Assembly: GCA_038380795.1 (NCBI GenBank)
Contig: CM076272.1
Location: 1,989,001-2,053,000, forward strand
DNA length: 64,000 bases
Direction of reading: 5' to 3'
From: Pyrocephalus nanus
Taxonomy: Eukaryota; Chordata; Aves; Passeriformes; Tyrannidae
A program made the translations under genes and the position numbers. Shown here piece after piece: positions 1 to 13,056 of this stretch (position 1 is the first letter of the stretch; the number at the start of each line of letters is the position of its first letter). A model generated the notes under the pieces. That model did no database searches and had not been told where the DNA came from. It saw only the letters and a list, made by a program, of their open reading frames with translations.

Positions 1-3000
1 TCAGTCATGTGGCTCTAACCTGTTTGCTCCTGAAGATGTGCTCAGCTTCCCTTTAGCTTTCATGGAGGCTTCTCAACCATGCTCAGTCTTACAGTCGGGA
101 CTGGGCCCTCTGATGAGCTGAGGGGATGCCATTTTTAACAATTCTGGTTTTCCCCTTGACTGATAAAGCACAGCTGGCGTGGTGTGGAGGGGTGCAATGC
201 TTTCCCCAGGCAGGCACTTCCAGTTTTAGGGTCCCCAGCTCAGTATTCCTCGTTGAGTACACCGAGTTTTCCTGGAGTGTGAGCTGCCAGGCTGCTTTGT
301 TTGTGTGTTCTCCACAGAGTGGGTTCTGCAATATGGTGTGTGTTCAATTAACAATGATTTTAATTGGTATGTGTGATATTGTGTCCCTCAGTTCTCCTCT
401 GGTCTCTCTGCTAACAAGATCAGGCTTGGTTTAACTGCAGAAGTCTGCGGTGTGTGATGAGATGTGTTGACATCCAATTTTATCAAAGTTTAATCTTATG
501 TACTTACATGCTGGTTTTGAGCGAGGTGAGTCATTTAGAGGGTTGTTTGACTGTTTCAACTTTTTTTCCGGATTCTACATCCAGAAATTAAAACACACTT
601 TGTTGCCATGATGGAAGGGTTGACATCATAGTACCAGATAACTTTCCTATCATGTCCTACTCCTGTTGTTCTCTAGTAGTTTAACCAGGATTAAACTACA
701 ACACTTCAGTTAGCAGAGCAATGGAAATACTTTTCAAAAGGAAAAAAAAAATAAAGTAGGAGGGAGAGATGGAAATACTGTTTTATTATAGAATATTTGT
801 TTTACTTCGCCTCAGAGTTGATATTACAGAATTAATTCCGTAATGAGTTGTGGTTGCTTTGCCATTGTGCACGAGACACTTGTGTGGTACTCTGCAGGTT
901 CCCTTGTGTTCTGTGTCATGCAGAACATGCCTGCAAGGCTCCATCCTTGCAGATTGCTTAGAGGTTGGGAAATGGGCCTTTGACTTTTCTCCCCAAGACT
1001 TTGGTCGTGCTGTAATCACCGTTGTTCTGATTCAGGCAGCAGGGACCTCCAGCCCGTGCCCTGTGGCCAACAGTTGCATAAGAAGTGGGATAAAGGTGCA
1101 CTGCATATTTATTGATAATCCATCAGACTTTTTGTGTTGTTTTTGGGGGTGACTGCTGGCACAGGAGTTTTTCTGATCTTTGTTTTGACTGCCTGGCATA
1201 ACTAATACCTTCAGCAAACTTTGCTACCCGTTAGGAGAAGTGAACCGGGGATCTTTCTCTCAGTTGATCCTTTCAGTTACTCTGAGTGATGTTTTCGACC
1301 TGTGAAAGCACAGATTGGCCTCCAGCAACTTCAGACACAACAGGTCCTTGGCCTCCAGCAAGTTTAAATTTGTCATACAGGGCTCTGTAGCTGTGTTTGG
1401 AGAATTTCTGAAAGGGCTGATGAGTCCCAGGGAGGATCAGCTTTTCACTGTGAACACAGGATCAAACTTTTTTTTACAGTGGGTGTTATGTAAGGTTGTG
1501 TTGTTTCGTTTGCTTCCTGAGTGGAAACTTCTGCATTTGCACAGTTCTACATGGAAAGTAAAATGCAGTTGAGTCAGCTCATTTTCCTACTTAACAGCTC
1601 CTAGAGCAAAACTTCTCTTGGAGTGTCTCCCGTGCATTTTGCTCGTAGTTCCATTGTGATGTACAAGGAGAGGAAGAATTAATGCAGCAGTCTCCAAGGA
1701 TCTTAACTCGCTGTTCAAGTAGTGCTGTCTGGTAAAACTGGATTTGGCTCATCATTTGAAATAATAAGGTTTATCCTTTGCATTCCTTTCAACTCTCTGT
1801 GTTCTGGTTCCTGTGAGAGGGAGGTTGACTCTTCAGCTGACAGCATTTCTGACCCCATCCAAAGGCTTGCTGACTGCAACAACATGGGTCTGATTTATTT
1901 TGTTAATCCAAGATGATATCAGCGTTTGGCAGGAAGCTGCCCACGAGATAGCACTGGATCTGAGAGCTGAAAGCATTTGTTGATTTTTGCAGAAGTAACT
2001 TTTCCTTAGCCTACATCTTCCAAAAGAGGACACCACTCTGGCAGGCAAGCACGTGTGTGCTGACCTTTGAACACTTAGATGAAAATCCTTTGTCAAGCAG
2101 AATTATCAACTTCCCTTTTGCAGCGAAATTTCCATGTCTGTAACGCGTAATGGAAATTGTTTTGGTGTATTCAAGTCAAATTATGCCTCATTAAATATTT
2201 CTACTCTTCCTCCCCATGGTTACTTATTTGGTTGTTGGGTTGTTGGTTTGGGGTTTTTTCCCCCCTCCCATTAAGGTTCAGCGTTCCCTGAGTTTCTTTG
2301 GGCTTCTCCAGATGGTGGGAGCTGTGGAAGAAAACACATCAGTGATGGATGAGCAAAGGGAGGGAGGCACCAGGAGAGCATTGTCAGTAGCACTTTATTA
2401 ATGGTCGTTACCACTAACGAGTTGTCAGGGAGGGTTTGAAGTGACTGGGATGAGTTTCGGTGTCTCAGGTGGCACCATTGTGGGGCTCTGTGGAATGGGG
2501 TGTGTGTTCCAGGCTTGTAGGGCCTGGCATTGGGGTATCTCTTGAGTACAGAGTGAGGGGGAGGTGGGGGGTTTACATGGAATAGGGCACACAGGATTGT
2601 GGAGGTAAACACCAAACTGGAGCAATGATTCTGTTTCCAGGGGCTGTGGTGGGTGGTCAGCAGGGTCCTGTCCTGATCTTGGAGCTGGAGACATCACAGG
2701 GTAAAAGCATTAAAGCTTGTGTTTCTGGTGACCTTAAATACGGTACTAACACCTGGCTGGTGACAAAGGACATCTCAGACTCTGGTTTTCATCTGCAGCA
2801 GGGGTTGTGTTGCCCTCTGTGCTCCGCAGCGACGGAAGTGAAATGGTTTGGCTCTGATTAAAAACTGCTGCAGCTCCGTGGTGGGGCTGTGTGAAACACT
2901 GACAGATGTCTGACTGTTGATGCCCTTCCTAACTGGCAGATGGGGGGCTGTCTTGCTTTATGTGTTCCTGGGTGTTTGAGTGACGGGAGGGCAGCTTGGG

Positions 3001-3454
3001 GCTGCTTTTGGGACTTAGCTTGAATGCAAAGTTAAAAGCACAGACTGACAGTGAGTGTAGGAAAAATGTATTGGTTGAACACACAGAGCTTCTGTTTGGG
3101 TGTTTTTTATGTACTTTTTAGTCCTTCTGCAATAGATCATCCTTTTGGTAGAAATACATCTTGAACTGTCTTATTTCAGAATTTAACTGCCATTACTATT
3201 ATTAATAATAATAATAACACATGCAGTATTTATGGTGATGCTTTATTTCACACTTTGTGGTGGAAGGTGGGTGTTTTTAATTTGAAGGATATTATATTGC
3301 TTTTTATGTTTAATTGGGTGTTATGGGAGCTTAAGTGCCAAGTCATCAGGCTGACTTGATGTATAAAATACATCCCATGCTTTTCTAATGGGAATAAACT
3401 ATGAATAATAGTAACATCAACAAAATTGCACTGTGTGAGGCTCTTGCACAGAGT

Positions 3455-3660
3455 TAGAATCACAGAATGTCCTGAGGTGAAAGGCACCCACAAAGATCTT
3501 TGAGTCCAACTCCAGGCCCTGCACAGGATACTCCAGGAATCCCACCCTGTCCCTGAGAGCATTGTCCAAACACTTGTTGAACTGTGCCCACTGCCCTGGG
3601 GAGCCTGTTCAGTGCCCAACCACTCTCTGGGTGCAAAAACTTTTCCTAAAATCCAATCTG
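3455..3660 (-). mobile_element. CR1-type LINE fragment, 3' end
   Basis: The left edge (AGAATCACAGAATG) is the reverse complement of the ATTCTRTG-type octamers that end avian CR1 elements. The body follows the familiar CR1 3' region: the 'gagtccaactcc..gccctgcacagga' block, then 'cattgtccaaac', 'gccctggggagcctgttc' and 'cccaaccactctctgggtg'. The element is therefore a 5'-truncated copy on the - strand. It was recognised from memory of the family; RepeatMasker was not run. Confidence 0.85.
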
Positions 3661-4622
3661 GAAATTGGGAAAAACACGTGGAGTATAAGAAAGTGGGCAG
3701 AGCTGAAGTGGCTGCCAGCCAGGGAGCTCACACACTGCTTCCTGCCCCCCAAAACACCCCCAAAAATGACATAGCTCTCCCTTAGAGATTCAAACTGTCT
3801 TGTCTGTGTGGTGTGACCTCAGCTGGGACTGAAGATGAGGTGAGGTGTCTGTGTCAACACAAGCATGGAGGGAATGAGGAAGGTACAGTCAGAGTGACTG
3901 CCTGGCAGAGCTTCCCTGGCTTAGCAGGAGTGATCTGGAGAAGAGTACTGGAATATGCAATGCAGAAAAATGAGCTGAAGAAATTAAAGAATTAATTACA
4001 GTTAATTCATTAAAAGAACCTTGTGTGATGTAGGAAAAGAAAACTCTCATGTGCCAGAAAGGCAGGTATGGCCTTTGCTAACAAGTTATGTGGTTTTGCC
4101 TCTTAATCCAGGTAGTAAAAACCTTTCAAAAAGAGCTATTTCATCATTCATGTAAGAAGTGAAGCAAAGCAGCCCTTCTTTCCTCATGTCCTTTGCTTCC
4201 CAAACAAACAAACAAAATCAAACCAAACACCCCCCCCCTGTGCTTACTTACCTCATGTTAAAACATGGGCTTAAAAAAGCCATGAGAAAAATTCTGTTCT
4301 TGGGCTGCTGAGAGTGCTGTCTATAAAAATAACTTCAGGAACTTTAAACCTTCTGCTTTGACTTTTCAGCCTAATTTTGCTGCCTCGCTGTGTACCTTCC
4401 ACACTTGCTATATTTCAGACTCTAATTCCCAGATTGGATTATTTATCTTAGCAAAGATAATTCTTACTGGATGAGACATTTTGATCTCCACAGTGTAGGA
4501 ATCCACATCGAGTGGGAACCCCGAGACTTGGAAGAGGCTTTTTAAAATAAAAGTGGCATCTCCATTTCTCACTGGACAGACATGTCAGTTCATCAGGACC
4601 AAAAATTACAGAGCAAACCCAA

Positions 4623-4676
4623 ACTTAACCTTTTTGGCCTGTTCTTAAACCTAACCTTTAGGGCCTGTTCTTACAG
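4623..4676. repeat. Imperfect tandem duplication, about 27 bp unit
   Basis: Two adjacent copies of a segment reading approximately AACCTTTnnGGCCTGTTCTTA. A second small duplication, containing GGTAGTATT, follows at about 4722-4750. Both look like local slippage within an AT-rich intron and have no evident function. Confidence 0.5.
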
Positions 4677-6967
4677 TCACAGCTGGCCTGGTATATGAAT
4701 AATAAACAATGAACTTTAAATCATGGTAGTATTTAAATCAAGGTAGTATTGGTTGCATAGGAATTTTTTAATAAGCCATTTTTTTGACTTTTTGGATGCT
4801 TAAGATGCTAATTTTGGATGAAGTAATTTTGTTTGTTTTCCTGACAGCAATATTCAGTTAGAGTTATCTTGGGTGAAGACAGGGTTTTCTACATCTACAG
4901 ATATATCTGGTTTACGGGTAAGAGATTTGGGATAATTTTTTCCTGTTCTTGGGGTTTTACTTTAGGGTTTTTTTTGGTATTTTGTCTTGCCTATCGAATG
5001 ATGCTTTTGATATGAACCAATCATATGACCTCTCAAATTAAGCAGAAGAATCAAATACCTGTATTCATAGGCCACCTTGTAAATGGGCAGATGTGGTGTT
5101 CTTACCCATGAAAGGTGTGGCAGAGTTTTTTCCATGTGGTAGAAAGCCTCACACTGCACATCCCAGAGACCTGAGGGGAAGAGGAGCCTCCAGGTGGATG
5201 GCAGATGCTCAGCTGTCCTTCAGCTGCACTGCAGTTCATGGCAGTGGGGTTGGGACTTTGGGAGATGCTGTAGCTGTTCCTTTTCCAGCCCCAGCCACAG
5301 CTGGAGTGTGAAATCCTGAGCAGTTGCCACTCTGGCCTGGAGCTGCAGCTGCTCAGGTGATACCCTCCTGCAGGATCCACGCTGGAGCTGCTCTCAGGAC
5401 ACTTTGGGCTGCCTCTTGGTCTGTATTAAGTAGGGTTTAGTTTAGGCTTGGTTCAAGGAGCCTGTGCTCTGCTCCCCAGAGGAGGAGGGGTGTGACTGTG
5501 AGTGCCTGTGCTCGTGGGCTGTGCCATCACTCGTCATTACCGGTGATAAACTGAGTGATGGGACTCAGAGACGAAAACCAACCTGTTCCAGAGAGGTTAC
5601 TGCTCATGGCTCTTGCTGCTGACAGGATCTACCCCAGCTCCAGCTGGCTGTGAAATTGTACCCTCAGCTCAGCCTGTGGGCCACTTGCAGCGTTTGCTGC
5701 TCTCCAGTTGCACGTTGGCTCGAGAGGAGCGAGTTCTCTGAGGAGCTCAGCTAATGCATTCCTCCTAGAGACAGGCAGGCTAGAAATAATCCCCAAAAGA
5801 AACAAACTTCGCTCTCTCTATCAGTAGTGCAATTTTAAGCTATTTAAAAACTATTGGAGATGAGACTGAGTTACCACCAAGGGTAGCTTCTTGTCTTCCA
5901 TTCAAAATGGAACGAGAGGTAGAGCATAAGTTTAGTTTCTGTGCACTTTCATAGAGCTGTGGTGTCTGGATTGTAAGCTCTAAAACACATCCTGAAGGTA
6001 CTCAGCCCCTTTTAAAGCTGGGCTGCTGTTGATAATTTCACTCATGCCAAGCAATATGAAGTTTCTACTGTTGTACTGTTTTATAGTCTTGAATTTTATC
6101 TTGGGTATTTTTGGTGCTTGAAGTCACTCATTTCAAAGGTTGCTCAAAGCAAAGGTCTGGGGAGCAGGAAGGTGCCTTCTGTTGTATATACACGTGGCAC
6201 CCCCATTTTTATTGCCCCACCTACCCTAGCCATTTGAATATATTTATTTGGCCAGTGTTTAAACTTAAGGACCTTACTGTGTTAATAACCTCCAAGGTGC
6301 AAGACACTGCTCTGTGTGTCCTGGTGTGGTTCTTGGTGGGGGTGAACAGTTCATGAAGAAAGGCCAGTTAACCTGAAGGAGCCTACTTTGAGTTCACCAG
6401 TGTGCTGTGGGTTCCTGTGGGCTGTCCAGAAGGAATAGAACACAGTTTGTCCCTTCAAGTTGTGAAAGAATAACTAAAAGCTGGTTGCACTTGTGTTTAA
6501 TTCTGAAATAATTTATTTTACAGCGTTGGAAAAAAATGTTGACCTTTGCCCTGGGGTGTTGCTTCGTGTTCATCTGCTGTATTTTTGAATGGGTGCAATA
6601 AAACACTACTGCCTCTTTAATTTACACAGTGATACAAGACATTGCTGAGATCATCTGAAAATTCCTTGCAGATGTTACTAGGGACTAAAGCCAAAGTTGA
6701 AGTTCAAAATGATGAGACTTTGTTCTTTTGTGTGAGGCTGTGTGACACACTGGTGTGTTGCAAGTGTTCCCCACCCTGCCTTTTGCACTGATCTCGAGTC
6801 CTACTTTGTCATTTTTTATTTTACTGTAATTCTTCTAGAAAGATCTAATATAAGAGCAAATTTCTGAAGCTTCATTTATCTACCTTTATAGAATGCCACA
6901 GTATACTGGTGTAGCACAAGAAAATATTCCCTTAAAAAATGGTTGTGTGTTTTTTTTACTGTGGGGG

Positions 6968-7158
6968 TGGTGAGACACTGGCACAGGGTGGTGAGACACT
7001 GCCACAGGGTGGATGCCCCATCCCTGGCACTGCTCAAAGCCAGCTGGATAAGGCCTTGAGCAGCCTGGTCTGGTGGGAGGTGTCCCTGTCCCTGGCAGGG
7101 ATTAGATGACCATTAAGGACCATTCTAATCCCTAAACATTCCATGATTCTGTGATCCA
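6968..7158 (+). mobile_element. CR1-type LINE fragment, 3' end
   Basis: The segment contains the CR1 3' block 'gatgccccatccctggcactg', then 'tgagcagcctggtct' and 'aggtgtccctg', and ends in CATTCCATGATTCTGTGAT, matching the terminal octamer region of CR1. It is 5'-truncated and on the + strand, opposite to the copy at 3455. Its left edge has a 22-bp tandem duplication (GTGAGACACTG then CACAGGGTG, twice at 6970-7013). Confidence 0.85.
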
Positions 7159-7911
7159 AACCCTGCAAAACGCACTGCTGAGAACAACAAAAAAGGAGTA
7201 ATCCCTGGGTAAGGTTTTGGGAAAATACATGGTTACAAATTAGTGTCCCTCAGCTGTGGATGAACATGGAAAATGAGTTTGTGGAAGGGCATTGTCCTGT
7301 AGGTCTGTCCGTGGGAGATGATGTAGTTGGGGTGTGTCCACACTGAACTGGTGTGTGATCAGCACTGATGTCTCATGGCTGTCACCCTGTGGTGCCACAC
7401 CGGGGTGGGTGCTGAGCCCTGCAGTGCCCTCCAGTACCAGTGGATCAGACCCCCCGAGTGGAAGAGAGAGCAAATGCACCGGCAGCTGAAATTGCTCCTG
7501 AAATGTGGTGCAGATGAGGGGCTGAGACTCTCTGGTTCAAACCCAGCCCTAGGAGGGTGAGCAGAGCCTCCAGCTGTGCCAGCTGTGCTGCAGAGCTCCA
7601 GCTGTGCCCCTGGCAGGCACTTGCTGTTCCCAGGGTGCAGAGCCCAGAGGGAGGAGTGTTTGCCCAGTAATTCCCTCCCGGGGTTCAGCAGGCTGAGGGT
7701 GAAGCACATTGATCTGCAGTTGTGTGCCTGTCCTCACTTCCTTTTCTCGAGGGGAGGTTACAGATCTGCTCCCTCGCTCCCAAGTTGCTTTTAATTCAGC
7801 CTCAGCTCTGAGTGGCTGCAGAAATTATTTCCTTTCCTTTTATGTATCTTGAAGACTTGCATGTCTTGCAGGAAAGGAGTCGCAGCGTGTTCTCCTTTTC
7901 CAGCTCAGCCC

Positions 7912-8139
7912 GCTGAAAAACCTGAGACCCCACAACCCCCCCCGCTGAAAAACCTGAGACCCCACAACCCCCCCCGCTGAAAAACCTGAGACCCCACAAC
8001 CCCCCCCCGCTGAAAAACCTGAGACCCCACAACCCCCCCTGCTGAAAAACCTGAGACCCCACAACCCCCCCCGCTGAAAAACCTGAGACCCCACAACCCC
8101 CCCTGCTGAAAAACCTGAGACCCCACAACCCCCCCCACA
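7912..8139. repeat. Minisatellite, 32-33 bp unit, 7 copies
   Basis: GCTGAAAAACCTGAGACC begins at 7912, 7944, 7976, 8009, 8041, 8073 and 8105. Each unit ends in a run of seven or more C. Copies are almost identical and differ mainly in C-run length and one C/T change before GCTG. The - strand therefore carries seven runs of about seven G, spaced about 25 nt apart. The period is not a multiple of three, so the long - strand open frames here reuse the same unit in all three frames and are not genes. Confidence 0.97.
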
Positions 8140-9866
8140 AACACAGCAGGATAGGAAGGACCAACGCTTGGAGCTGGAGTAAGCCCAGCTTGAAATTGGA
8201 TGCATCAGTTCCAGTTGTTCTGATGCTGATTTGCTCAAAAGGGTGATGAGACTTTGTACTTTGGCTCCTTCCCCCGTTGCTCTTTGTTGTGATTGTGTCC
8301 AGTGGTGGTGAGTGCCACAAAGTTTGTGTTTTATCAGGGAATCTCGTTGAAAAAAATATGTTCATTTAATTTTGCTTCTTCCATTCTTACTTCAAAGGAG
8401 TAAGATAAGATTTTGATAAGTAGGAAGACAGCTTCTCTGAGAGGGTGAGGTTTTTATTACGTGCAGGTCATGCAAAGCAGATCCTTATTTTTAATTTTAA
8501 TAAACTCTGGTGCATCTTTTATGTTCTTTGATAGATGGGACTAGAATGAGACTCTTTTCTAACAAGCAAATCAGTATTAATTTTTTCACAGCTTCTTTGC
8601 CAATTTTTGCAATTAATCACTTTTTAAAATTCCTTTGGTTTATATATTTAAAAAAAACACAGCTAAACTATTTAAAATGCTAGTACATTGAGTACTTGTG
8701 TTTTGTATTTTAAGTAAAGAATTGCTTTGTCAGAGCTGGAGAAATGCTGTGCTGTGGCAGGTATAGTTTATATAGACAGTGTGTGCTATCAGAGACTGAT
8801 GTTTATTGGCATCCTGCAAGGTGTTGATTTCCTGGCTGATTTCTTGCTACAGCTGTACATGTCAAGTCCAGCTGCTGCAAACCAGTGTTGAGCCACATGA
8901 AAAATGAACTTAAAACACCGGTGAATTGTGTAATGAAGCTAAAGATTAAGAATTGTAATACTTGCCTGCCAGTGGCTACTAACTGACTTTTTTACATTAA
9001 TTTGTGTTTCTTTTCTGCCTGTCTTTTACTCCTGGTGAGGAGCATTCAGGAGCATGACCCCTTTTTGCTGAGCAGTCTGAAGAGCAGAGAAACCTTCACC
9101 TTCAGGAAGTATTTGCTGGTGCTGCTGTAGCAGCTGACTCGCTCCAGCCAGAGTACTTGGGTTTGGTTTCTTTGGTTTCTTTGTGCTGTAGCATTTTCTG
9201 CAGCAGCAGTTGTGTTGGAGAGAATAAATGAGCCGATCTGTTAATAAGTCCAGACAGGGGTTCTGGGCAGGGGAAAGTGGTAGTGGAGTGCTGGCTGGAG
9301 TGGACACTGTCACACTGCAGAACCTGAGATTCTGGCCCTGCTGGCTACAGGGTTAAAGTCGGGGTGAGGGCAGAACAAAAGAGTAACAGTGGTGCCCTGA
9401 GTAAGCCACTGTTCTAAAAACTAAAGTAACAAAACAACTGTTTCAGCCTCCCTGCTCAGCCTGTCCTCACATTCCTGGAGCGGTTGCGTCAGGCCGGTTT
9501 TGTTAAGGGTCGTGGTGGGAAACCATTGGTGCTGGAGCTGGAAAAGGAGCCTTTGGGGCTGTCCTGTGTGTTTAGGATCGTGCTGTTGTGAGCTCTTTGC
9601 AGCATTTCACAATGCTCTCCAAAATGATGGCATTGCAGCTTAATTCTGGGTCACATCTGCCCAGGTGGGTTGGAATGAGAAGGGACACGTCAAGGGACAC
9701 GTCTCCAGGGAGTGGAGAGGGGGACAGATGGTGGCAGAAGAGCTTTTGGAGTGTGAGATGGACATGACTTTTTGGCTTAAGCCCCAAGAGGCCTTGGTGA
9801 GGCCAGTCCCCCTGGCTCCGTGGCTGTGTGGCACCGGGCAGTGCCATGGCCTGGATTTCCTTGGCT

Positions 9867-10166
9867 GTGCCCAGAGTGCAGGGTAAATGCAGCAGCGTGC
9901 CCAGAGTGCAGGGTAAATGCAGCAACGTGCCCAGAGTGCAGGGTAAATGCAGCAGCATGCCCAGAGTGCAGGGTAAATGCAGCAACGTGCCCAGAGTGCA
10001 GGGTAAATGCAGCAACGTGCCCAGAGTGCAGGGTAAATGCAGCAGCATGCCCAGAGTGCAGGGTAAATGCAGCAGCGTGCCCAGAGTGCAGGGTAAATGC
10101 AGCAACGTGCCCAGAGTGCAGGGTAAATGCAGCAGCATGCCCAGAGTGCAGGGTAAATGCAGCAAC
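9867..10166. repeat. Minisatellite, 30 bp unit, 10 copies
   Basis: There are ten head-to-tail copies of a 30-bp unit beginning GTGCCCAGAGTGCAGGGTAA, with no length variation. Differences fall at only two positions (AGCAGC or AGCAAC, then GTGC or ATGC). This gives three variants, in the order A B C B B C A B C B. Because 30 is divisible by three, several frames stay open and appear to code for cysteine-rich or proline-rich repeats. That is an artefact of the period. Confidence 0.97.
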
Positions 10167-12995
10167 GTGCAGCTCCCCGGCTTTGCTGGGGAAGTCTTTG
10201 TGAGGCACCAGTGACACTGACTTTTGGTGAGCAGATTTCTCTGCCCAGGGTGTTCTTTGACAGAGTTTTATTGGCAGCTGTGGATGAAAATGCCCTCAGT
10301 AAAGTGAGGAGTGAGGATGCACCCCTGGCCTGTAGTCAGCAGGAGCTGGAAAGGATTTTGAGGAATAATAAGCCCTCCGCTATTTCTACCCCGTGCTGCA
10401 GGGGAAATGCAAGCAGTTACAGTCCTAACTAACACACAAATTGCAACTTGGACTTCATCCTTGCAGTCTGCAAGTTTGTGATTCCTGCAGCAAATGCTCC
10501 TGGATCCCTCTGCTCTAATGTTTGCTGACTTGCTAGGTGGGCACCAGTGTGTCAGACCTTTGTGTGACAACTGCATTGAGCAGTTAAAAATAATTATCCT
10601 GTTAGCATTTGCACACTCTAAGAATTAATCTGGGGGGTGTGTTTTCTGAAAGCTTCCAAAACTTGGCTTCAGGTGGACATCCAGATGTTTCTGGGCTTGT
10701 TCTCCATTCCATGTTGCATTTTACAATTGCCAGCTGTGTGATCCTTTGCAGTCAAAGTCACAAATGACTCCTCTTTATTAGACTCGAGTAACTTGTCAAG
10801 GTTTTGTATCCCAGTGTGTGACTGCCCAAAGGAATTAGTAAAGGGAACGTTCAGTGCAGAGTTACTGCTGAAGTGCTGTAGTTGTGCAGGGTTTTCCGTG
10901 GTGTATTTGAAATGGAGCTGTAACCAGCTCATGGCCGTGCAAGTGCACTCTGCAGGAAGTGGTAGCACATGTCACCAGCCTTGCTCTCCACACTGTGCAG
11001 CTCACCACTTCCTGACTCTGAACTGAAAGAACAAAAGAGACATCAGCTTCCAGTTCATTTTAGCCTCTCCAAAGTTGCATCTGTTAAACGTGGCAGTGTC
11101 ATAACAGAGGTACTCGTGGCCTTTCCCTTTAGATTCTTCTTTTAGCTTTGGAATTCATCTTGAAGAATTCCGGTGAAGCTCATGCTAGAAATCCGAAGTT
11201 CTGAGAAGATACTCTTTGTGGAGATGCCGAGTTTTAGAAGTGGTGAAAGGAAGGGTTGTATAAATCCTTTTGGCAGTGCAAGGGAAATGAGTAACCACAA
11301 GAAACCAGTCTGTGCAAGACACGGCCTGGTGCTCCTGGGAAGCTCCCGCTGCAGTTGGGAGAAAACCATCCCTGCAGGAGTCTGTCCCTGCTTGTGCTGC
11401 TGTGTCTGAGCTGCAGGGGGTTCACAGCACAGGCACAATTCCCTCTGAACCACAGCAGTGTCTGAACCTGGTTTACCTGATCGTTGTTGCACTGCAGCTT
11501 CAGGCCTGGACACAGACGGGCTTCTCAAACTGATTGAATTTGCTGCTGCCACGGCACAAAACCCTCGGCAGAGAAATCCCTGTTTGTGCTTTCAAACCCT
11601 GCAGGCCAAAACCAAATCTATTGAGAGCAAAGGTTATTTGTTTTCAGACCTGAACACAATTACCTGTGGCTTCAGCAGCTGTGGTTGCACCTAGTTAGGA
11701 GAAAACTCTTTCCAAGGGAGGCAAAATCATGTCCATTGGAGAATAAAACACTGGCCAGACTTCTGTTACATATAACAGGGATTTTGAGAAAATACACGTA
11801 ATTCTCATGTCATTTTTAGAAAAGTGGGAATTAGCAAAAGATCTTCTTGCCTGTAAATCTTCTAGTGAATCTTGGGAAGTTGCAATTGGAGCAGTAGTCA
11901 TAGCATTTTAAATTAATGCAATTAATTTCATGTGCTGGTAAAGTGCTGATGTGATATTTCTTCTCATAATTTGCATTCTGACTAATGAGCTGAACTACAT
12001 ATCCAGAGCACATTAAGATTAAGTGGCTGAAACTTGGGATTTTCTGTATATTAAACCAGTAATATTGCATGTGAGAAGAAGGGAAGACAAATAGCTAATG
12101 AATGTCGATATTTCATATTCAGATTCTACTGTGGTATATTAAAAAAATCCCATAGCTTCCTGTTGAAGTGATGGATGAATTCTTGAAGCTGGAAACAGCA
12201 TTTTTTTCCAATTAAGGTACTCTTGATAATTGTCAGTTAAATTGCATCTTAAGAAATAAGAAATTAAATAAACAAAATAAGTCAGCCCCACCCCTTTTAC
12301 AAACTGTGATTAAATTTTTTTTTTTACTTTTTTTTTTGCCCGTGGGTTAAAATCTGTCTTGAAATTTAATCTGAGAACTGATGGGTACCTTGGTACCATG
12401 TGGAAGTGTAAGGTGGAAAAGGAGACAATTTGATGCCTTTGACTGATACCTGTTGGAGCTTCCTGGAAAATCTGAGTTGCTCCTAAATGAGCGCTCTTGC
12501 AAAAGTCCCGTTCGTGATGTAGTTCAGCCACCCTCAGGAACTGTCTGTGAGACTTGTCTGCTGTGCTGTTTTCCCACTTACTGGGGTGTCTGATCAGACT
12601 GCATTAAACATCAGTTTTCAAAAGCAGATTGCTGGCTTTGGGAAGGACCTCAGGGGTCACCGTGGATTTTGAACTCAGAGGTACCAGGGCAGTGACGGGG
12701 AATCGACTGCAAGGGCTGGTCAGAAATTCAGGAAAAATACACCTCAAACTGGGGTGGGAAATGGAAGAGTTTGGAGATGAGTCTTTAATAATCTTGGCCA
12801 GCTGGTAGTGAGTGTGAGTTCAGTCTGTTTTCATTGTCCCTGGGTGCAGCTGAAATCCTTTGTGTGCTCTGAGCTCTCCCAGGGTGTGCAAGGGGTCACT
12901 CTTCTGACTCGGAGTGCTCTGAGCAAGCTGCCCAAAGGAAACCAAACCCTTCTTGGCGTTAATGCAGAACTGAAGAGTGTCTCTTTCTCTGGCAG

Positions 12996-13056
12996 GAATC
13001 GACTTCAAGATCAGAACAATAGAATTAGATGGAAAGAAAATCAAGCTACAGATATG
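12996..13056 (+). CDS. RAB8B: RAB8B exon 2
   Basis: 61 nt, from residue 42 (split Gly) to split Trp62. It reads [19 protein letters not shown], part of switch I and the interswitch. The acceptor is CTCTTTCTCTGGCAG and the donor TG/GTAAGT. Phase is 1 in and 2 out. Confidence 0.97.

Larger units (their letters stand above)
1..12995 (+). other. RAB8B: RAB8B intron 1 (3' part)
   Basis: No coding exon is recognisable here. The first RAB8B exon in the window starts at 12996 with codon position 2 of residue 42, so exon 1 (about 41 codons, start codon and P-loop) must lie before the window. There is no CpG-rich promoter-like block in this stretch. It holds two CR1 fragments (3455-3660 and 6968-7158), two minisatellites (7912-8139 and 9867-10166) and short local duplications. 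The many open reading frames are short, or are produced by the minisatellites. Confidence 0.8.

Noticed and set aside
2405..2420. Small inverted repeat TCGTTA-CCAC-TAACGA
   Set aside because: It is too short to support a hairpin RNA or regulatory site, and such palindromes are expected by chance.
7802..8365. Long overlapping - strand open frames with VVGSQVFQ-type repeats
   Set aside because: They are the 32-bp minisatellite read in three frames. There is no start context, splice structure or family match.
9572..10217. Open frames on both strands, including a Cys-rich CPECRVNAAT repeat resembling a zinc-binding protein
   Set aside because: The 30-bp unit is a multiple of three, so open frames persist on both strands automatically. 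This is a minisatellite artefact.
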